From Triatoma infestans (Eukaryota; Arthropoda; Insecta; Hemiptera; Reduviidae), in NCBI GenBank assembly GCA_011037195.1, contig JAAEAF010014409.1:86277-150276 (forward strand): 64,000 bases of DNA. The letters are read 5' to 3'. This document shows, one piece after another, positions 1 to 10,960 of the stretch (position 1 is the stretch's first letter; each line of letters starts with the position of its first letter). The translations under genes were made by a program, and so were the position numbers. The notes under the pieces were generated by a model. It made no database searches, was not told the origin of the DNA, and saw only the letters and a list, made by a program, of their open reading frames with translations.

Positions 1-477
1 TAGGCATGGATGTGTAATTCTGATTTTATTTTTTTAAGAGTAATTTATCGATTTATATGAAAACTTAATCGATCTAAATATTTAAACACGATTTTAGTAA
101 CATAATCGTTAAAAAAAATCTCCAAAATTATGATTTAATCATAATTAATAACTAGCTGTATTATCTTTTCTTAAGAAATTATTTCTAAAAGAAAGAATCT
201 GCTTGAGCTAATACATGGCCACTTATTTGTAGGGCATTTTGTTAGAAATTGTTATGACAGTTTTTTTCCTTGTCAAATTGCGGCAAAAAATTTATCAATT
301 AAAAATATTTGCTATTAACTAACTCAAACGTTCTGTTATGGCAGAAAGTGAACGCTGCTGCCATCTCTAGGCTTAATGTGGAACTATACAAGTGAAGATA
401 GTTGAGAATACAAGAAGTTGTTTTAATTACAAATTTATTAAATTCTATAAAGAAATATTAATTTTTACTTTCTATTA
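1..477. other. AT-rich sequence without recognisable feature
   Basis: I see no coding signal, RNA gene or repeat boundary here. The sequence is strongly AT-rich with short A/T runs only. It could belong to an upstream intron of the PNP gene, whose first exons are not in the window. Confidence 0.5.
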
Positions 478-600
478 CTCCTCCTAGTAAGAGGAAATAT
501 TGCGATCTTGTCCAATTATCGAAACGAGTTTTCACTGAAAATACACGTTTTGAGATCCCCTGAATATTTTTAAGCTTCTCGATATGCTATATATCAATGT
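478..600 (+). repeat. Repeat R, left-end fragment, forward
   Basis: This is the first copy of the abundant interspersed repeat called R here. It has the usual left-end landmarks in order: an inverted pair around TAGTAAGAGGAA, a GCGATC tract, an ACTGAAAATACACG version of the ACCGGAAATACATG box, then the TTTTGAGATCCCCTGA box. It breaks off after the CCCCTGA box, before the usual (GT)n tract. Forward is defined as the orientation that reads TAAGAGGAAGTATTG near its left end. Confidence 0.65.
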
Positions 601-999
601 ACATATGTATTTTCGTGTGTTTTTATGTGAAGGCCTTTTGTTGGATACATAATTTATTATAATTTAATTATAAAGTATTCTTCAAAACATGCTATATATT
701 GTACACCATTTTCTAATGTCTAATCATAATTTATAATATTTTCACTTTGCCATTAAAAACATACACATACATATGATAATATAACCATATAATCCTCCTG
801 TACATACAATCGACAAATGTAGTGTGTACCGGAAAATAAATTGAAGTCACATCTCTTTACACGAACGTGATAACGTTCACATGGGGGTCACCCATTCACT
901 AGTCTCTGTGGTGTTGAGGTGTTCCCATCTATTTATTTTTTCTAAAATATAAGTTAAATTTTTCATGTTTTGAAGATTTTTTAACAATTCTTAATTTTA

Positions 1000-1037
1000 T
1001 GCCGTGATAAAGACATATATTTGTCGAAACGTTGGCA
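1000..1037 (+). ncRNA. Degenerate hammerhead-like motif
   Basis: TGCC (1000-1003) and GGCA (1034-1037) can pair as stem I. Between them come GTGATAA (a poor CUGANGA box), a GACA/TGTC hairpin, GAAA (1026-1029) and CGTT. The layout is the same as in the better motifs at 41659-41698 and 61670-61707, but two conserved core bases are lost, so activity is unlikely. It is probably the relic of a Penelope-type terminal repeat. No inverted partner is visible nearby. Confidence 0.4.
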
Positions 1038-2329
1038 GTTTTTTTATTTTTAAAGAACGAACCTCACTATCCTTATCCATCATTTAAGAACGGTTCCATC
1101 CCACATATGTATGTAGTATGTTTATATCTATGTCTAAACTATCGTTTCTTTTTTCCCGAGAGAAAAATTTTTTGAAACCCGAGAGAAATTGATTTTGGTG
1201 AAGTTTTTTTTGTGTTGGGTGGGGGAAGGTTTGCTTTACGTTTCCGTTCATACTATGTCAATTTATTGCAGTGTCGATACCACCATCTACATACATAATT
1301 TGCGGTCAATAAAACATTTAGAAACAAATAAAATTTTGGAACATCTGAAGAAAATTTATCAAGATTATGGATGTTCAAAGTGCAGGTAATGATCACCGAG
1401 TGAATGTTGAACACCAGAGAATTTGTTTTGTTAACATTCAGTGAAAGATATACAAAAACGGGTAAATCCAAAATAATTTTTAACGGGTTTAGCTATTTTT
1501 TAAATCTGCATTCACGTAAAGAAAGCAATCTGGATTTAACCAGTTTATTAATCTATTGTGTTCTTTTTGCGTCATTTTTCATTTTAATTATTATATTTAT
1601 GACTACAGTTATCAGAAAGTGTTGAAATGTGAACCAAAAGCAAAAAAGAGAGAGAACGAGCGGGGGCAGAGAGACGACTGAATAGAAAAGCAAAACTGAA
1701 CAAAATTAAGATAAGATAAAGAAAGGTTATGAGGATAATGTTATGATGAAAGTCATATGAGCAGAAAAATAACTTGCTTAACAGAGAGTACAAAACCACG
1801 CCCACTATTGACGTGTACATTTCTCTGGATATAGTTATCTTCTTACTGATAACTTTATATATATGTATGTTATTAGGCAGAAAAAAAAAACAACTATTAT
1901 AGAAATATCATTGTAAGATATTCAGATTATCTAATAAGATGGAAAATTTTTAAAATTACTGTTTAATTGCTGGTCATATTTTTAAAATGACCAGTCAATG
2001 TTATTTCTGACAGGGAAGGTAAAATTGGTGCAGATCACAAAAATCAGGGAGATACTGTTCTAAAAACCACTGACAGAAGTGACATAATGATGGGAAATAA
2101 ACTAAAAGAATGAATGGAGTCGTCGGACTAATTTTGATCGCAAATGGTCTTCGATCGAATGTAAAAAAAATATGAATCCATCTATTCAAATTGGATAGTT
2201 CATCAGTCTATTTTGTGAACATAACCTTCTGCACAAAAAATAAAAACCGAATGGTTCATAATAGAATTTTAGATTATCTCCCAAAAGTAGAGCTGGAGTT
2301 TCTGGAAGTGCTTGATGGAAGGACTGAAA
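1038..2329. other. No gene recognised
   Basis: Only short random reading frames occur here. None has a recognisable motif. The stretch holds A/T runs and a purine-rich tract near 1635-1700. Confidence 0.5.
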
Positions 2330-3180
2330 GGGATTTCTTAAATTAGAAGAAGAAGAAGAAGAAAGTCCTGTAGTTCCTGATTTCTACGCTCCGATATCAT
2401 TACTGACAGGATTTTACATCTGTGGCTGCTGCAGTTCAATAAAGGCTGCATGAAGTCTTTCATACAACAAAGAGCATTTTACAAGGCTGCTGCTACAAGT
2501 ATACCAGAATATAGACTAAAAAATATTGGAAAAATGAGTGTACACAACATCGCGATTAAAAATCAGGGGAAAATTTGTATGTGCATGGTCTGTTTTTTGC
2601 AGACAAGCAGCTTAGTCTTGGTGCAAAATGTGGAAAATATTTGACAGAGCGCAAGATAGAGCCCATGATGTAAAGAGTTGACGGTGACAACAATTTTAAC
2701 CATCTAGGATCTGTAGTGGAGAATGAAAAGAAGCGGAAAGAGGAATGTGGGAGGGAGGGAGAACATGGATTCCTAATAAACAAAAAAAGAGGCTATTGTC
2801 TGCTAAAATAGACACTGAAGAAGATCAGCGCTATCCAAAAAATAGAAAATAAGAAATATGTCGGAATTGAAAGGGTTAGTTAAAGGATAGATGAAGGTCA
2901 TTTCCAGAAAACCATCAGACAAAGAATGAGAAGAGATAGTCCCAAGGGAGATGGGAAAGAGTTATGTAGGCTACACAGGATAAGGCCAAACAAAAGGCGT
3001 GAATTATAGAGAGATCCAGAAGGATATACTAGAAGATTGGTCGCGAGGAACCTTAACACAGGAATCTCTAAAAAAAGGGAAAAACCTGGAATGCCCTGGG
3101 AATTAGATTAGTTGGACTAGCTGCCGAAGTCCTGAGTCCAAGCAGGCTGCTGTCACATTTTTTCTCTCACTGCTGGGTAA
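2330..3180 (+). pseudogene. Possible decayed LINE 3' region
   Basis: The region is less AT-rich than its surroundings. In one frame near 2683-2760 the translation FNHLGSVVEN resembles the 'YLGS' segment found after the RT domain of RTE/CR1-type LINEs. It is followed by stop-broken basic stretches (EGHFQKTIRQRMRRD near 2890-2937) reminiscent of the C-terminus of such ORFs. Stops and frameshifts are frequent, so at best it is an old fossil. It could also be chance resemblance. Confidence 0.28.
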
Positions 3181-3819
3181 TGGATAAGAGAAGACCTATG
3201 GAATCTGCGATGGATGGAATTATTAGTCCACTATCAGAAATGTAGACATCGCTAAGTTACAAACAGTAAAGCCATTTCTGAAGTCTATAAACTATTGCAG
3301 TCAAATTTGTGCAGAGGCTACAATCCTTTCTAGGCCCAGTTGCAACTCCTTACCAAGATTGGGCAAATTGCGGGAATGGATGCCTGAATTACCAAGTGAT
3401 ACAGTAGTTAATGCCAGCAAATGAAATAATGCTAATCTGCAGGGGAAGTCATTGCTGATGCTTATAAGTTTAGAGCACAAGCCATTCCAGGATGGTAAGG
3501 TAATATTTTCAAAGCATCCAACGTGGTACGGAATCTCGGATTGCATATGCATCAAGATTATTCGCAAAAACAGGGAAAGAGTTTATCTTTCTATAATGGA
3601 GGTCATTTTGTTTGGTAAGGGAGCATTGTCTTTTTCATTCCGCTCTATTAAAATTCCTTATTAACACAGCCACTCCGGAACTTCTACAATGCTCGTAAAA
3701 AATCATATGGCATGGTTAGCTTACTCAGTCTGAATTTGTTATTAATAAAATTAAGTTTTGACTGGCAATAAAGATTCTATGCAATTTTAAATGAAATAGT
3801 GTTCCTAATAAACAGGAAG
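3181..3819. other. No gene recognised
   Basis: Reading frames on both strands (for example 3301-3567) show no family motif, and codon use looks random. Nothing else is evident. Confidence 0.45.
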
Positions 3820-3916
3820 TATTACGACCGTGAGAGATTTTCGAAATTGAGTTTACTGGAAACACATGTTTTGACGTCTCTTGAGTGAGAGAAAAATGTT
3901 CTTAACGAATGGCCCA

Positions 3917-3948
<32 letters not shown>

Positions 3949-4433
3949 AACAATATCTCTCAAAAACGAAAAATCGCAGGAAGCTCAAAGTTACTATTCC
4001 ATTTAATTACTACCATCGCATCTAACACGAAGATTTCGGACGAAATCCAGCAACCAGAAGTGCGGCTTTATTGAATAAGATTTTTTCTTTAGTTTTACGC
4101 AATTTTTTCTAAACAGCTCCAAAATTTTCTTTAAACTTCGTATTCTATCTACATACATGAATACCTATCACTTTTATTTAAAACATTTTCCCGGAAAAAT
4201 TGATTTTTTTAGAGGATTTTGTGGATCTGTAGTTAGGTTTAAATTTAAATTGCACAATCTTTGTTGATTTTGACAAACACAAGTCCGCTTCTCTACCATC
4301 TTTTTTTTTTCCTGGGCAATCCAATTAAACATTGCGAAGTTTGCAATTTTAAAGAATATTTCATTAGTTAAATTGTATTAATTAGAGTAAGAGAAAGCCG
4401 TGTGAATGTTTCACATCAGATTCTTTATTACAG
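3820..4433 (+). repeat. Repeat R, near full-length, forward, ending at a splice acceptor
   Basis: This is one of the more complete R copies. Order of landmarks: AGGAAGTATTACGACCGTG; a TTTACTGGAAACACATG box; a (GT)n tract at 3921-3948; CTCAAAAACGAAAAATCGCA; a CAACCAGAAGTGCGGC box; TCTTTAAACTTCGTAT; CTTTTATTTAAAACATTT; CGGAAAAATTGATTTTT; a long degenerate stretch; then the right-end signature GTAAGAGAAAGCCGTGTGA and TTTCACATCAGATTC. The right end runs straight into the CAG acceptor of the first PNP exon in the window, so it supplies the pyrimidine tract of that intron. Confidence 0.75.
3921..3948. repeat. (TG)n microsatellite inside R
   Basis: An uninterrupted TG tract of about 14 units lies at the same place in the R copy as GT/CA tracts in other copies (29534, 42481, 52497, 58468). 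The microsatellite is therefore a regular internal part of R rather than an independent locus. Confidence 0.9.
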
Positions 4434-4609
4434 TGTACAATGCCCGTTCGTATGATGAAGCTGTGCGGAATATCTCACATTATCATTAGCAATGCTGCCG
4501 GTGGACTGAATCCTGAATTTAACTGTGGAGATATTATGTTGATGAAGGATCATGTCAATTTTCTTGGATTTGGCGGTGCAAATCCATTGATTGGACCATA
4601 TGATGAGAG
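4434..4609 (+). CDS. PNP: Purine nucleoside phosphorylase, exon (first of three in window)
   Basis: Together the three exons 4434-4609, 4872-5062 and 6909-7126 (176+191+218 nt = 195 codons with stop) encode the C-terminal two thirds of a trimeric-type purine nucleoside phosphorylase, a cytosolic enzyme of purine salvage that cleaves inosine and guanosine with phosphate. This exon starts in phase 0 after TTCTTTATTACAG. It encodes CTMPVRMMKLCGI and then NAAGGLNP, a segment of the phosphate/purine pocket in this family, followed by GDIMLMKDHVNFLGF. It ends GAGAG|GTTAGA in phase 2. The known family is about 290 residues long, so roughly 95 N-terminal residues lie in exons upstream of the window; I could not find them between 1 and 4433. 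Domain family: PNP/UDP phosphorylase superfamily. Confidence 0.93.
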
Positions 4610-4619
4610 GTTAGATTTT

Positions 4620-4700
4620 TCTTTTGGTAACTTTTAGAGAAATTGAGTTTCTCCGGAAATACATGTTTACATTGGGGGCCCCCTGGTACAAAAACAAAAC
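4620..4700 (+). repeat. Repeat R fragment in PNP intron
   Basis: This short R piece contains the GAAATTGAGTTTCTCCGGAA and ATACATGTTT boxes and a GGGGGCCCCCTGGTAC version of the CCCCTGAGTAC box. It lies in the 262-bp intron between the first two PNP exons of the window. Confidence 0.55.
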
Positions 4701-4724
4701 AATTGCAAGAGTAGTCTGTAATAG

Positions 4725-4795
4725 CAACTCTGAGAAGCATCTCGCAATGAATGGTGGAATGACCATATTGTTTTACCTTCCAAAAACCCGCCAAA
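4725..4795 (-). mobile_element. Fragment of LINE A (RT-RNase H linker) in PNP intron
   Basis: The minus strand encodes AGFWKVKQYGHSTIHCEMLL, nearly the same as the linker between the RT and RNase H domains of the LINE at 25190-27590 (AGFWQGKRYGHSTIYREMLL near 26275-26345). It is a small internal fragment in antisense orientation to PNP. Confidence 0.7.
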
Positions 4796-4871
4796 GTGAA
4801 GTTATATATCTACTTTTTTTTTTTTTAGTAATAAAACACTAATAAACTGATAATTTTGTTTTATACTGCAG

Positions 4872-5062
4872 ATGGGGACCAAGATTCGTTCCAATGAATA
4901 GAGCGTACTCACTGGAAATAAGAAAACAGGCTAAACTGGCTGCTAAAGAAGTTGGTATTGAGAGTATAATCAGAGAAGGTGTTTACGCAATAGTAGGTGG
5001 ACCAAATTATGAGACTGTGGCTGAATGTCGATTGATGCATCAACTAGGCATTGATGCTGTTG
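4872..5062 (+). CDS. PNP: Purine nucleoside phosphorylase, second exon in window
   Basis: The acceptor is TTATACTGCAG|A and the donor is GTTG|GTGAGT. With the phase-2 end of the previous exon, the junction codon reads Arg. The exon encodes WGPRFVPMNRAYS and then GVYAIVGGPNYETVAECR. In this signature the Glu of YETVAE corresponds to the family's purine-binding Glu (Glu201 in human PNP), and the Tyr before it replaces the human Phe200. The exon ends in the GMSTV motif, split across the intron (GIDAVG|MSTV). The frame is intact and no lesion is seen. Confidence 0.93.
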
Positions 5063-5479
5063 GTGAGTGTCATTTTAGAAAATGATTTCCTTCCCGAAAA
5101 TTTGCAGAACGTTCAAAATTTTAAATGGGTTTTCCTGCAAACGGGCTCCAAAATGAAGGTTCCATTACAGCAGCTGTTACGGCCCAGCAAATCTAGAATT
5201 GTCCGCAATTTGTATTTGAACTTTTTTTTTGTGGGAGAAATTAGATTTTACGGGAACAACGTGAAGCTGCGATTTTATAGTACACTGTCCTGGAAATGAC
5301 TGTGAATTTTTTGCGCCTATGAAGCCTAAAATGGAAGTACTCCCCGAGCGAATGACTTTTCTTAGCATTTTTGGTGCTTCTCTTCCTTCACATTACATCC
5401 AAATCTGCTGTTTTATTTTTGTAGATGAGTTTAAGGAGTTGGCGGAATGTACATTGACTTCTCTTAGCCACTAGTACGA

Positions 5480-5765
5480 TTCCTTATACGACATTATGGT
5501 TTAAGGAGACATCTCTACATAATGGGTCTCCTGCAGGGATTCCTTTCTAACATCGAAAAAGAATAATTCTTTCATCCTAATGACAGATTTCTTAGAACCA
5601 ATTGGTCGGAAAGGATGTCTGTGGAAGAGCTTAGGGTGTACTCCTTTAAAGTTATCAGGTTTATTTAAACTATTATTAGGTGGATCGTAGGGGATGAACT
5701 TTCGGATCTAAACCCAGCTTGTTTTACAGTTTCTCAGCGGGTAGGTATGAGGGTTCAGTGTGACT
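5480..5765 (+). mobile_element. 3' fragment of LINE A in PNP intron 2
   Basis: The plus strand around 5500-5690 matches the C-terminal end of the LINE at 25190-27590: GGTTTAAGGAGACATCTCTA, an AATGGGTCT segment, then CGGAAAGGATGTCTGTGGAA and CTCCTTTAAAGTTATCAGGT. These correspond to the Cys-rich tail and NRMSVEDLKLCPFKV segment of LINE A. It is in sense orientation to PNP, opposite to the fragment in the preceding intron, so these are two independent insertions. Confidence 0.7.
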
Positions 5766-6302
5766 GTTGTGTGAGACACGAGGCCTCTCCACAGACAAAT
5801 ATAGCAATAAGTAGAAAAAGATTATATTTTTGTAGAGGGCGTGAGGCTATAAAACCAAAGCCACTACGTTCTAGAAGATCTATTGTCACTATGGAGTATT
5901 GGTTTTTTGGATGTCACTATTTGTACACAGAATGTAGTCGTTTTTAAAGTATATTTTAAAATAATTTAAGTCAATATTTGGGATGATGAGCTAAATTTAA
6001 GTTGATTTCATAACAACTACTCATTTTGGCTCTGTTGTGTGTATTGTGTGAGTAAAAATGAGTATCAAATAATGCAAACTCCATTCAGCAGTAGAAATAT
6101 CTCCAAGGATGACCTATCTGGAGATTAGATCTCATGGTAATCTCTGATAATGAATAGTAGAGTAGTGGATGAATAACTTGCTAAATAATGCGTCTCTCTG
6201 TTTCTCTCTCACTCCCTTCATTGCTGCCGAACCTGCTATCGCCGTGTCACTGGAATACATTCATTCTTACCACCGAGTTAGGATAGAGTCTTAATATTCA
6301 TC

Positions 6303-6461
6303 AGGGGGGGTGAAGTTGTTCGCGCCAAGATTATTCTACGTGCCCCCTGGATATCCAACTAAACGAACAACATGAGTCCCTAACGCAGCCAAAGTTTTAT
6401 ACTGGGCCCCGCGACACAGAATAGCCGATGTCATGGCTTAGGAAAAAAGAAAAACAAAAAG
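6303..6461 (+). mobile_element. Novel SINE-like element (family S2), copy 1
   Basis: The element starts with a G run followed by TGAAGTTGTTCGCG, carries GTGCCCCCTGGATATCCAAC and ATACTGGGC, and ends GTCATGGCTTAGG plus an A-rich tail (6441-6460). It is flanked by an 8-bp direct repeat TATTCATC (6295-6302 and 6462-6469). The second copy at 32538-32694 is in the opposite orientation, with its own flanking duplication. A 3' A-tail and target duplications mean it was moved by LINE machinery. I cannot relate the body to a tRNA, 5S or 7SL head, so its RNA of origin is unknown. Confidence 0.8.
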
Positions 6462-6609
6462 TATTCATCGTGAATAACAAGTAATGTGCAGGGGGCTCGC
6501 AGGAGGATCCTAAGATCCCTGAGAAGTGGGTAGTCTCCTCTTTTGATTTTTTAACTAATAGTCTATGTTAGTAAAAGTATATGTAAGCTTGTCACTCAGT
6601 TTGTTGCCG

Positions 6610-6905
6610 CCCTCACTACTGATAGGAGGAAGTATTGCGATCGTGCCAGTTATTCGATATAAAGTTTTCACCGGAAATTATATTTTGTGGTTCCCTGAAA
6701 CAAAAAAAGTGGTTTTAAAATGTGTCTCTTCTGTGGTTTCCTCAAAAAAGTCGGATATAAAAAGTTTAGAATTCATATAAATAGAAGGTAACTAAACATC
6801 TCTAGTAAGAAATGATATGTTTGAAGAGAATTAGTCAATCACAAGTATGTAAATTGCAGAAAGGGAAAATCATGTCAGTATTTCAGACCAGATATTTTTA
6901 ATTTT
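6610..6905 (+). repeat. Repeat R, internally deleted, ending at PNP exon 3 acceptor
   Basis: Left-end landmarks (AGGAAGTATTGCGATCGTG, TTTTCACCGGAAATTATATT, GTGGTTCCCTGA) run to about 6780. Right-end landmarks then follow: ATTGCAGAAAGGGAAAATCA, then TCAGTATTTCAGACCAGATA. The right end stops 10-15 bp before the TTTTCAG acceptor of the last PNP exon, as at 4433. Confidence 0.6.
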
Positions 6906-6908
6906 CAG

Positions 6909-7126
6909 GTATGAGCACCGTAGCTGAAACAATTACCGCACACCAAACCGGTATGATTGTATTTGGATTCAGTTTGATTACAAATAAAGCCATAATGGAT
7001 TATGATACACCCGAAGAACCAAGTCATGCTGAAGTTTTGGAATATGCCCAAAAACGTGAAATTCAAATCAGAAAATGGTTGACCAGACTTATTGAAATGA
7101 TAGCACCAAATCTGCCAGCACGTTAA
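6909..7126 (+). CDS. PNP: Purine nucleoside phosphorylase, last exon with stop codon
   Basis: The acceptor TTTTAATTTTCAG|GT completes a Gly codon. The exon encodes MSTVAETITAHQTGM, then FGFSLITNKAIMDY, whose Asn matches the family's purine-binding Asn (Asn243 in human), then PSHAEVLE, whose His matches His257 in human. It ends in a helix, IRKWLTRLIEMIAPNLPAR, and TAA at 7124-7126. The active-site residues visible in this window are all conserved, so the gene looks functional and specific for 6-oxopurines. The 1846-bp intron before it has collected an R copy, a LINE fragment and an S2 element. Confidence 0.94.
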
Positions 7127-7375
7127 TTTTAGTTTATTTATTTCTTTGTTTTGGAAAGAAAGTTTTTATTTTTGGAAAAGTTTAAAATGACAATACGAAT
7201 TTTTTTTTAAAAAAAATATGAAAAGAAAAAGCTTATTTTCAAATTGTCTTCTAGAAAAATTGTCTTTCTTATTTCTTGTTTAAAAAGTCACTCAGTTCAG
7301 TTTAGGCTAATTAAATTGATCATATTAAAGGGCGTATATTGCCCGGGTCTAAGGTGGGGCCCGATTGACATTTTC

Positions 7376-7381
7376 AATAAA
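7376..7381 (+). terminator. Candidate polyadenylation signal of PNP
   Basis: This is the first clear AATAAA hexamer downstream of the PNP stop codon, about 250 bp beyond it. The position is plausible for an insect 3' UTR, but the hexamer is common in AT-rich DNA. Without transcript data it is only a candidate. Confidence 0.3.
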
Positions 7382-7399
7382 GTGCCATTTCGGTTTTTC

Positions 7400-10300
7400 T
7401 CGTCTCATAAGGAAGCATGCTTGCCTGCTTCTTCTCGCCTGCCTTGGATACCCTCTAGTTGTCTTCCATCCTCGGTCATATTCACTGTCCATTTTATGTA
7501 CCAAACCGATAACTAATGTTCCTATATTTTAATTTTGCTTTTCTGGAAATATTCACAGTCGTCTTATGGTTTAACTTACTCTATACTTTATTTCAAGAAA
7601 AACAAAAATATCTGAACTAGAGAGATGGGATAGTATTTGGGAATTCTAAAATTAAATTTTATTGTAGTTGCTACTTATCATCATTTCAGCTCCCGATGTG
7701 TTTTGTGTGATAGTGAGCTGGGATTTTTTTTCCCAGTTTAATTAACCTTCAAAACCAAAAACTCAAGTAGTGTCCGCTGTCTCTGTCGAGCTGAGTGTGA
7801 ATTTTGGCGAGATCTCAGTTATCCTATAGGGGATATCCACCATCTCAAGATGGGGGTACGCCAAGATCTCTGTAAAAGTGGCTAGCCCGTTTTTCCACCT
7901 CTACAAGACCATGTACTCACATAGATCTTGAACATGCAGATCTGTTGCTGGCTGTTATGTTAAAAGTTTTTGTGGAAGATTGAATAAGCTGTAATTTTTT
8001 TCAACAAACTATAACTTTCTACTTAATTCAAATAGTGAAATGTAAAATATTTTTGAATGTCAAAAAGAGAGTGACTGTCAAAGCCAAATCTCCTGCGACT
8101 AGAAGCTACAGCGTTTGTGCATAGAAATGGACTATTCTGTACATATTATCGTAATGTGTAATGAGTGTGAATAAAAATGTGTGTTTGCGGTGATGAGCTA
8201 AAGTTATGGGTTTCTCAAACCCAATTACTTATACAGATCTACCGTCTAAGCAGGCCCTATGCATATTGTGTGAACATTGCGAGATATCTATGTAAACGTT
8301 GTTCACATTTAAGGCTGGGAGATAACACCCCCACCTCACCCCTAAGAAACACCAAGATCCCAGAAAGAAGTAGAAGCGCCTTCCCATTTTCCCAATTTAC
8401 CCATTTTTTCCCAATCCCATTTAATGGGACAGCTGATTGTTTTAATAAATAACATCTGGGAAATTAAACTTTTTAATGGCATTTTTTTATATTTAGTTTG
8501 ATCTACTTAAATATTGAGATAATTAATCACTTAATTCTTAAGTGAATAAAAATAAAAGACATTTTTAATTTTTTTTTTTTTTTTTGTGAATTTTCTTTTG
8601 CTTGTGAAAAGTACAAAAATGTATTTATTTGATAAATTGATTTCAAATGGTTTTCCCGGTGTTTTTATTTACTTTATGTTTAGAAATATTTTATTTTTGT
8701 TTTTAAAATATTAATTAGTAATTAATGTAATTTAAAAAAAATGACAATTAAGTTTTGTATTTATTAATTCAAACCAAGTAAGAATCTTTCACTTTGTGCC
8801 TTAATTTGATTAAGTTTTTTTTTAAATATATGGAAAAAATTGAAATTACAATATTTCATAATTTTTCTGAAAGAAAATTCTATATATTAAATAATTTTAT
8901 GTTTTCTGTGTAGAACATTCCATATTAGTTAAGGACTTAAGGAGTTTTAAATTAGTGAGGACATGAAATTTTGAGTGCCTTTGGTTTAACTTGGGGAATT
9001 TTTGTTCCATTTTAAGATAAGGACCGTATAGATTATATATATATCATTTTTGTCTGAAATTATAATAAGAAACAAATTCTGTTGAATTTATTTGAAATAC
9101 AGTATTTTATGGTTACTTTTTAGGTATTTCGTTAAATGTATATAAATAATAATAATTCCTATTGTAGTATTTGAAAGAAGAGCAAAATTTTTAATAAATA
9201 AAAATTAATTTTATTTCTACATACATTTCCATTTCCATTTCACCAATCTTAGTGTTTTATTTCAGTTTACACAGCACACGGAGTTTTTTTTTAAATTCCT
9301 ACTGTTCCTTTTTTCTGATGTTCATAATTTCTAGCTACCGCTTAAGAACAGTCTTCTGCTTTTCTTCTCTATTTCCACTAATTTTCTTGAGCCATCTTTA
9401 TTTTCAGTTTTTTGCTCTGTATTTTCAAATTTTTGCTCAGTTATTTATCATTTCACTGTCTAATTTCCCGATACCCTCATTTCCGTGATATTCCGTGTTC
9501 TGCCATTCGGTTAATGTGTGGAAATGAGAGAGACTACAAGTTGTCTATTCTCTATTATTACTATTTCATCCAAAGGTTTCCCTCACTTTCAGATTTGTTC
9601 TAAGTTGTTTATTTTCTTGCGCAATCTCTTTGGTTTGTCCACCTTACTCAGATCCTCTTCATTTGTATATTTTCCCACATTTCTCCATAATCCTTTGAAA
9701 TCTCTACAATTTCCAGTTTTCTATACTATCCAAAACTCTACTCAACCCTTATCGTAAACTCCTCAGCATTCTTCTGTCGTAATTTCCTAGCTTTGCCAGT
9801 TTTATCTCTCCAATTATTTTGTGGAAACAAATTCACGTACCACACAATTAGAGTTTCTTCTTTTTTCTTTTTCCAGGCTTTGTTTAAATGTAGTTTATAG
9901 CTGTATGTTTTCATTTCAAAACTTGTTGTGTTGAAAATTATTTTTACCAACAATGTTTTCAGCCTTTTAATAAAATGTTTATGTTAAAAACGTTTCATCT
10001 CAACGTTTCTAAATCCTTATGTGGGCATAAGCCCACTTTTATGCAAAACTATTTCCTAATTTTCATTTACAAAATTGAAATAACAGGAAGTTCAAAAGAA
10101 GAATATTCATGAAACAGTAAATTTGTTTTTTATGCTTCATAAACTTCAAAAAATTGGTCAGCAAATGAGTTCCCAATTCAGCTATTTAATTTTATGCTAA
10201 AATGTGTTACAAAATAAAGTTAATTTCAGATAGTTATTCTTCATAGGTGGCAGGGCCGGCTGTAGGAAGCTCGGGACCCTATACAACGTTTTGTATAGAT

Positions 10301-10960
10301 TCTTTCTCGTATAGAAAAATGTTATCTTGAATGATTCATGATAATATTATACAACGCTATAATTATTATTTGTTTATATAATATGAGAAAAAAATTAACG
10401 CACCAGAATCCACGAAATGATGATGGATGGCATGACAAAAAGTTTTGAATAATATATTCATTTGCAACAAAATAGCCATACAAAAAAGCTAACCCTACTT
10501 TCCAAACCATATTGAAGTCATAAATTTTCAATACGTGGAGACCTGTTTTATTATTTAAAAAAAGATAAGAAGAAAAGCACACTTAACTTTTAAATATATA
10601 TTAGTTGAATATTTAAAACAATAAACTTCATTGTACACTATTCCATCCCCAATTTTAGAAATAATATTTTTGTACATTTTTTGCTATGAGATCAACAGAG
10701 AAATTGCAAGATAACATATCATTTTGATGTGATAATAATACAATTTTGATCTTTTTACATCATTTTAAAGAAATGATTAAACTTTTTTGGATTTAATGTT
10801 AGACAATATCATAGTAAATATAATGAAAATAATCAGTAAAGAATCTGAAACTTGGAATCTATTGTTTCTGTTTTGAATAGAGCCGATCAATAAAATGTTC
10901 TGAATCTCGAACATACTGAAACAAAGTTGAAAATGTGGGTGGGTCCGCAGGCTGGTTAAC
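7400..10960. other. AT-rich region 3' of PNP, no gene recognised
   Basis: No reading frame here shows a domain. 8450-9250 is extremely AT-rich. 9250-9760 is pyrimidine-rich on the plus strand and gives several overlapping Phe/Ser-rich frames that look like composition artefacts. A small perfect hairpin GTGGGC-ATAA-GCCCAC lies at about 10020-10035. A minus frame at 10322-10582 is likewise unsupported. Confidence 0.5.

Noticed and set aside
1..4433. Search for the N-terminal PNP exons
   Set aside because: No frame resembled the missing ~95 residues, so these exons probably lie upstream of the window.
9252..9757. Overlapping Phe/Ser-rich plus-strand frames
   Set aside because: They are a by-product of pyrimidine-rich DNA, with no conserved motif and three overlapping frames of the same composition.
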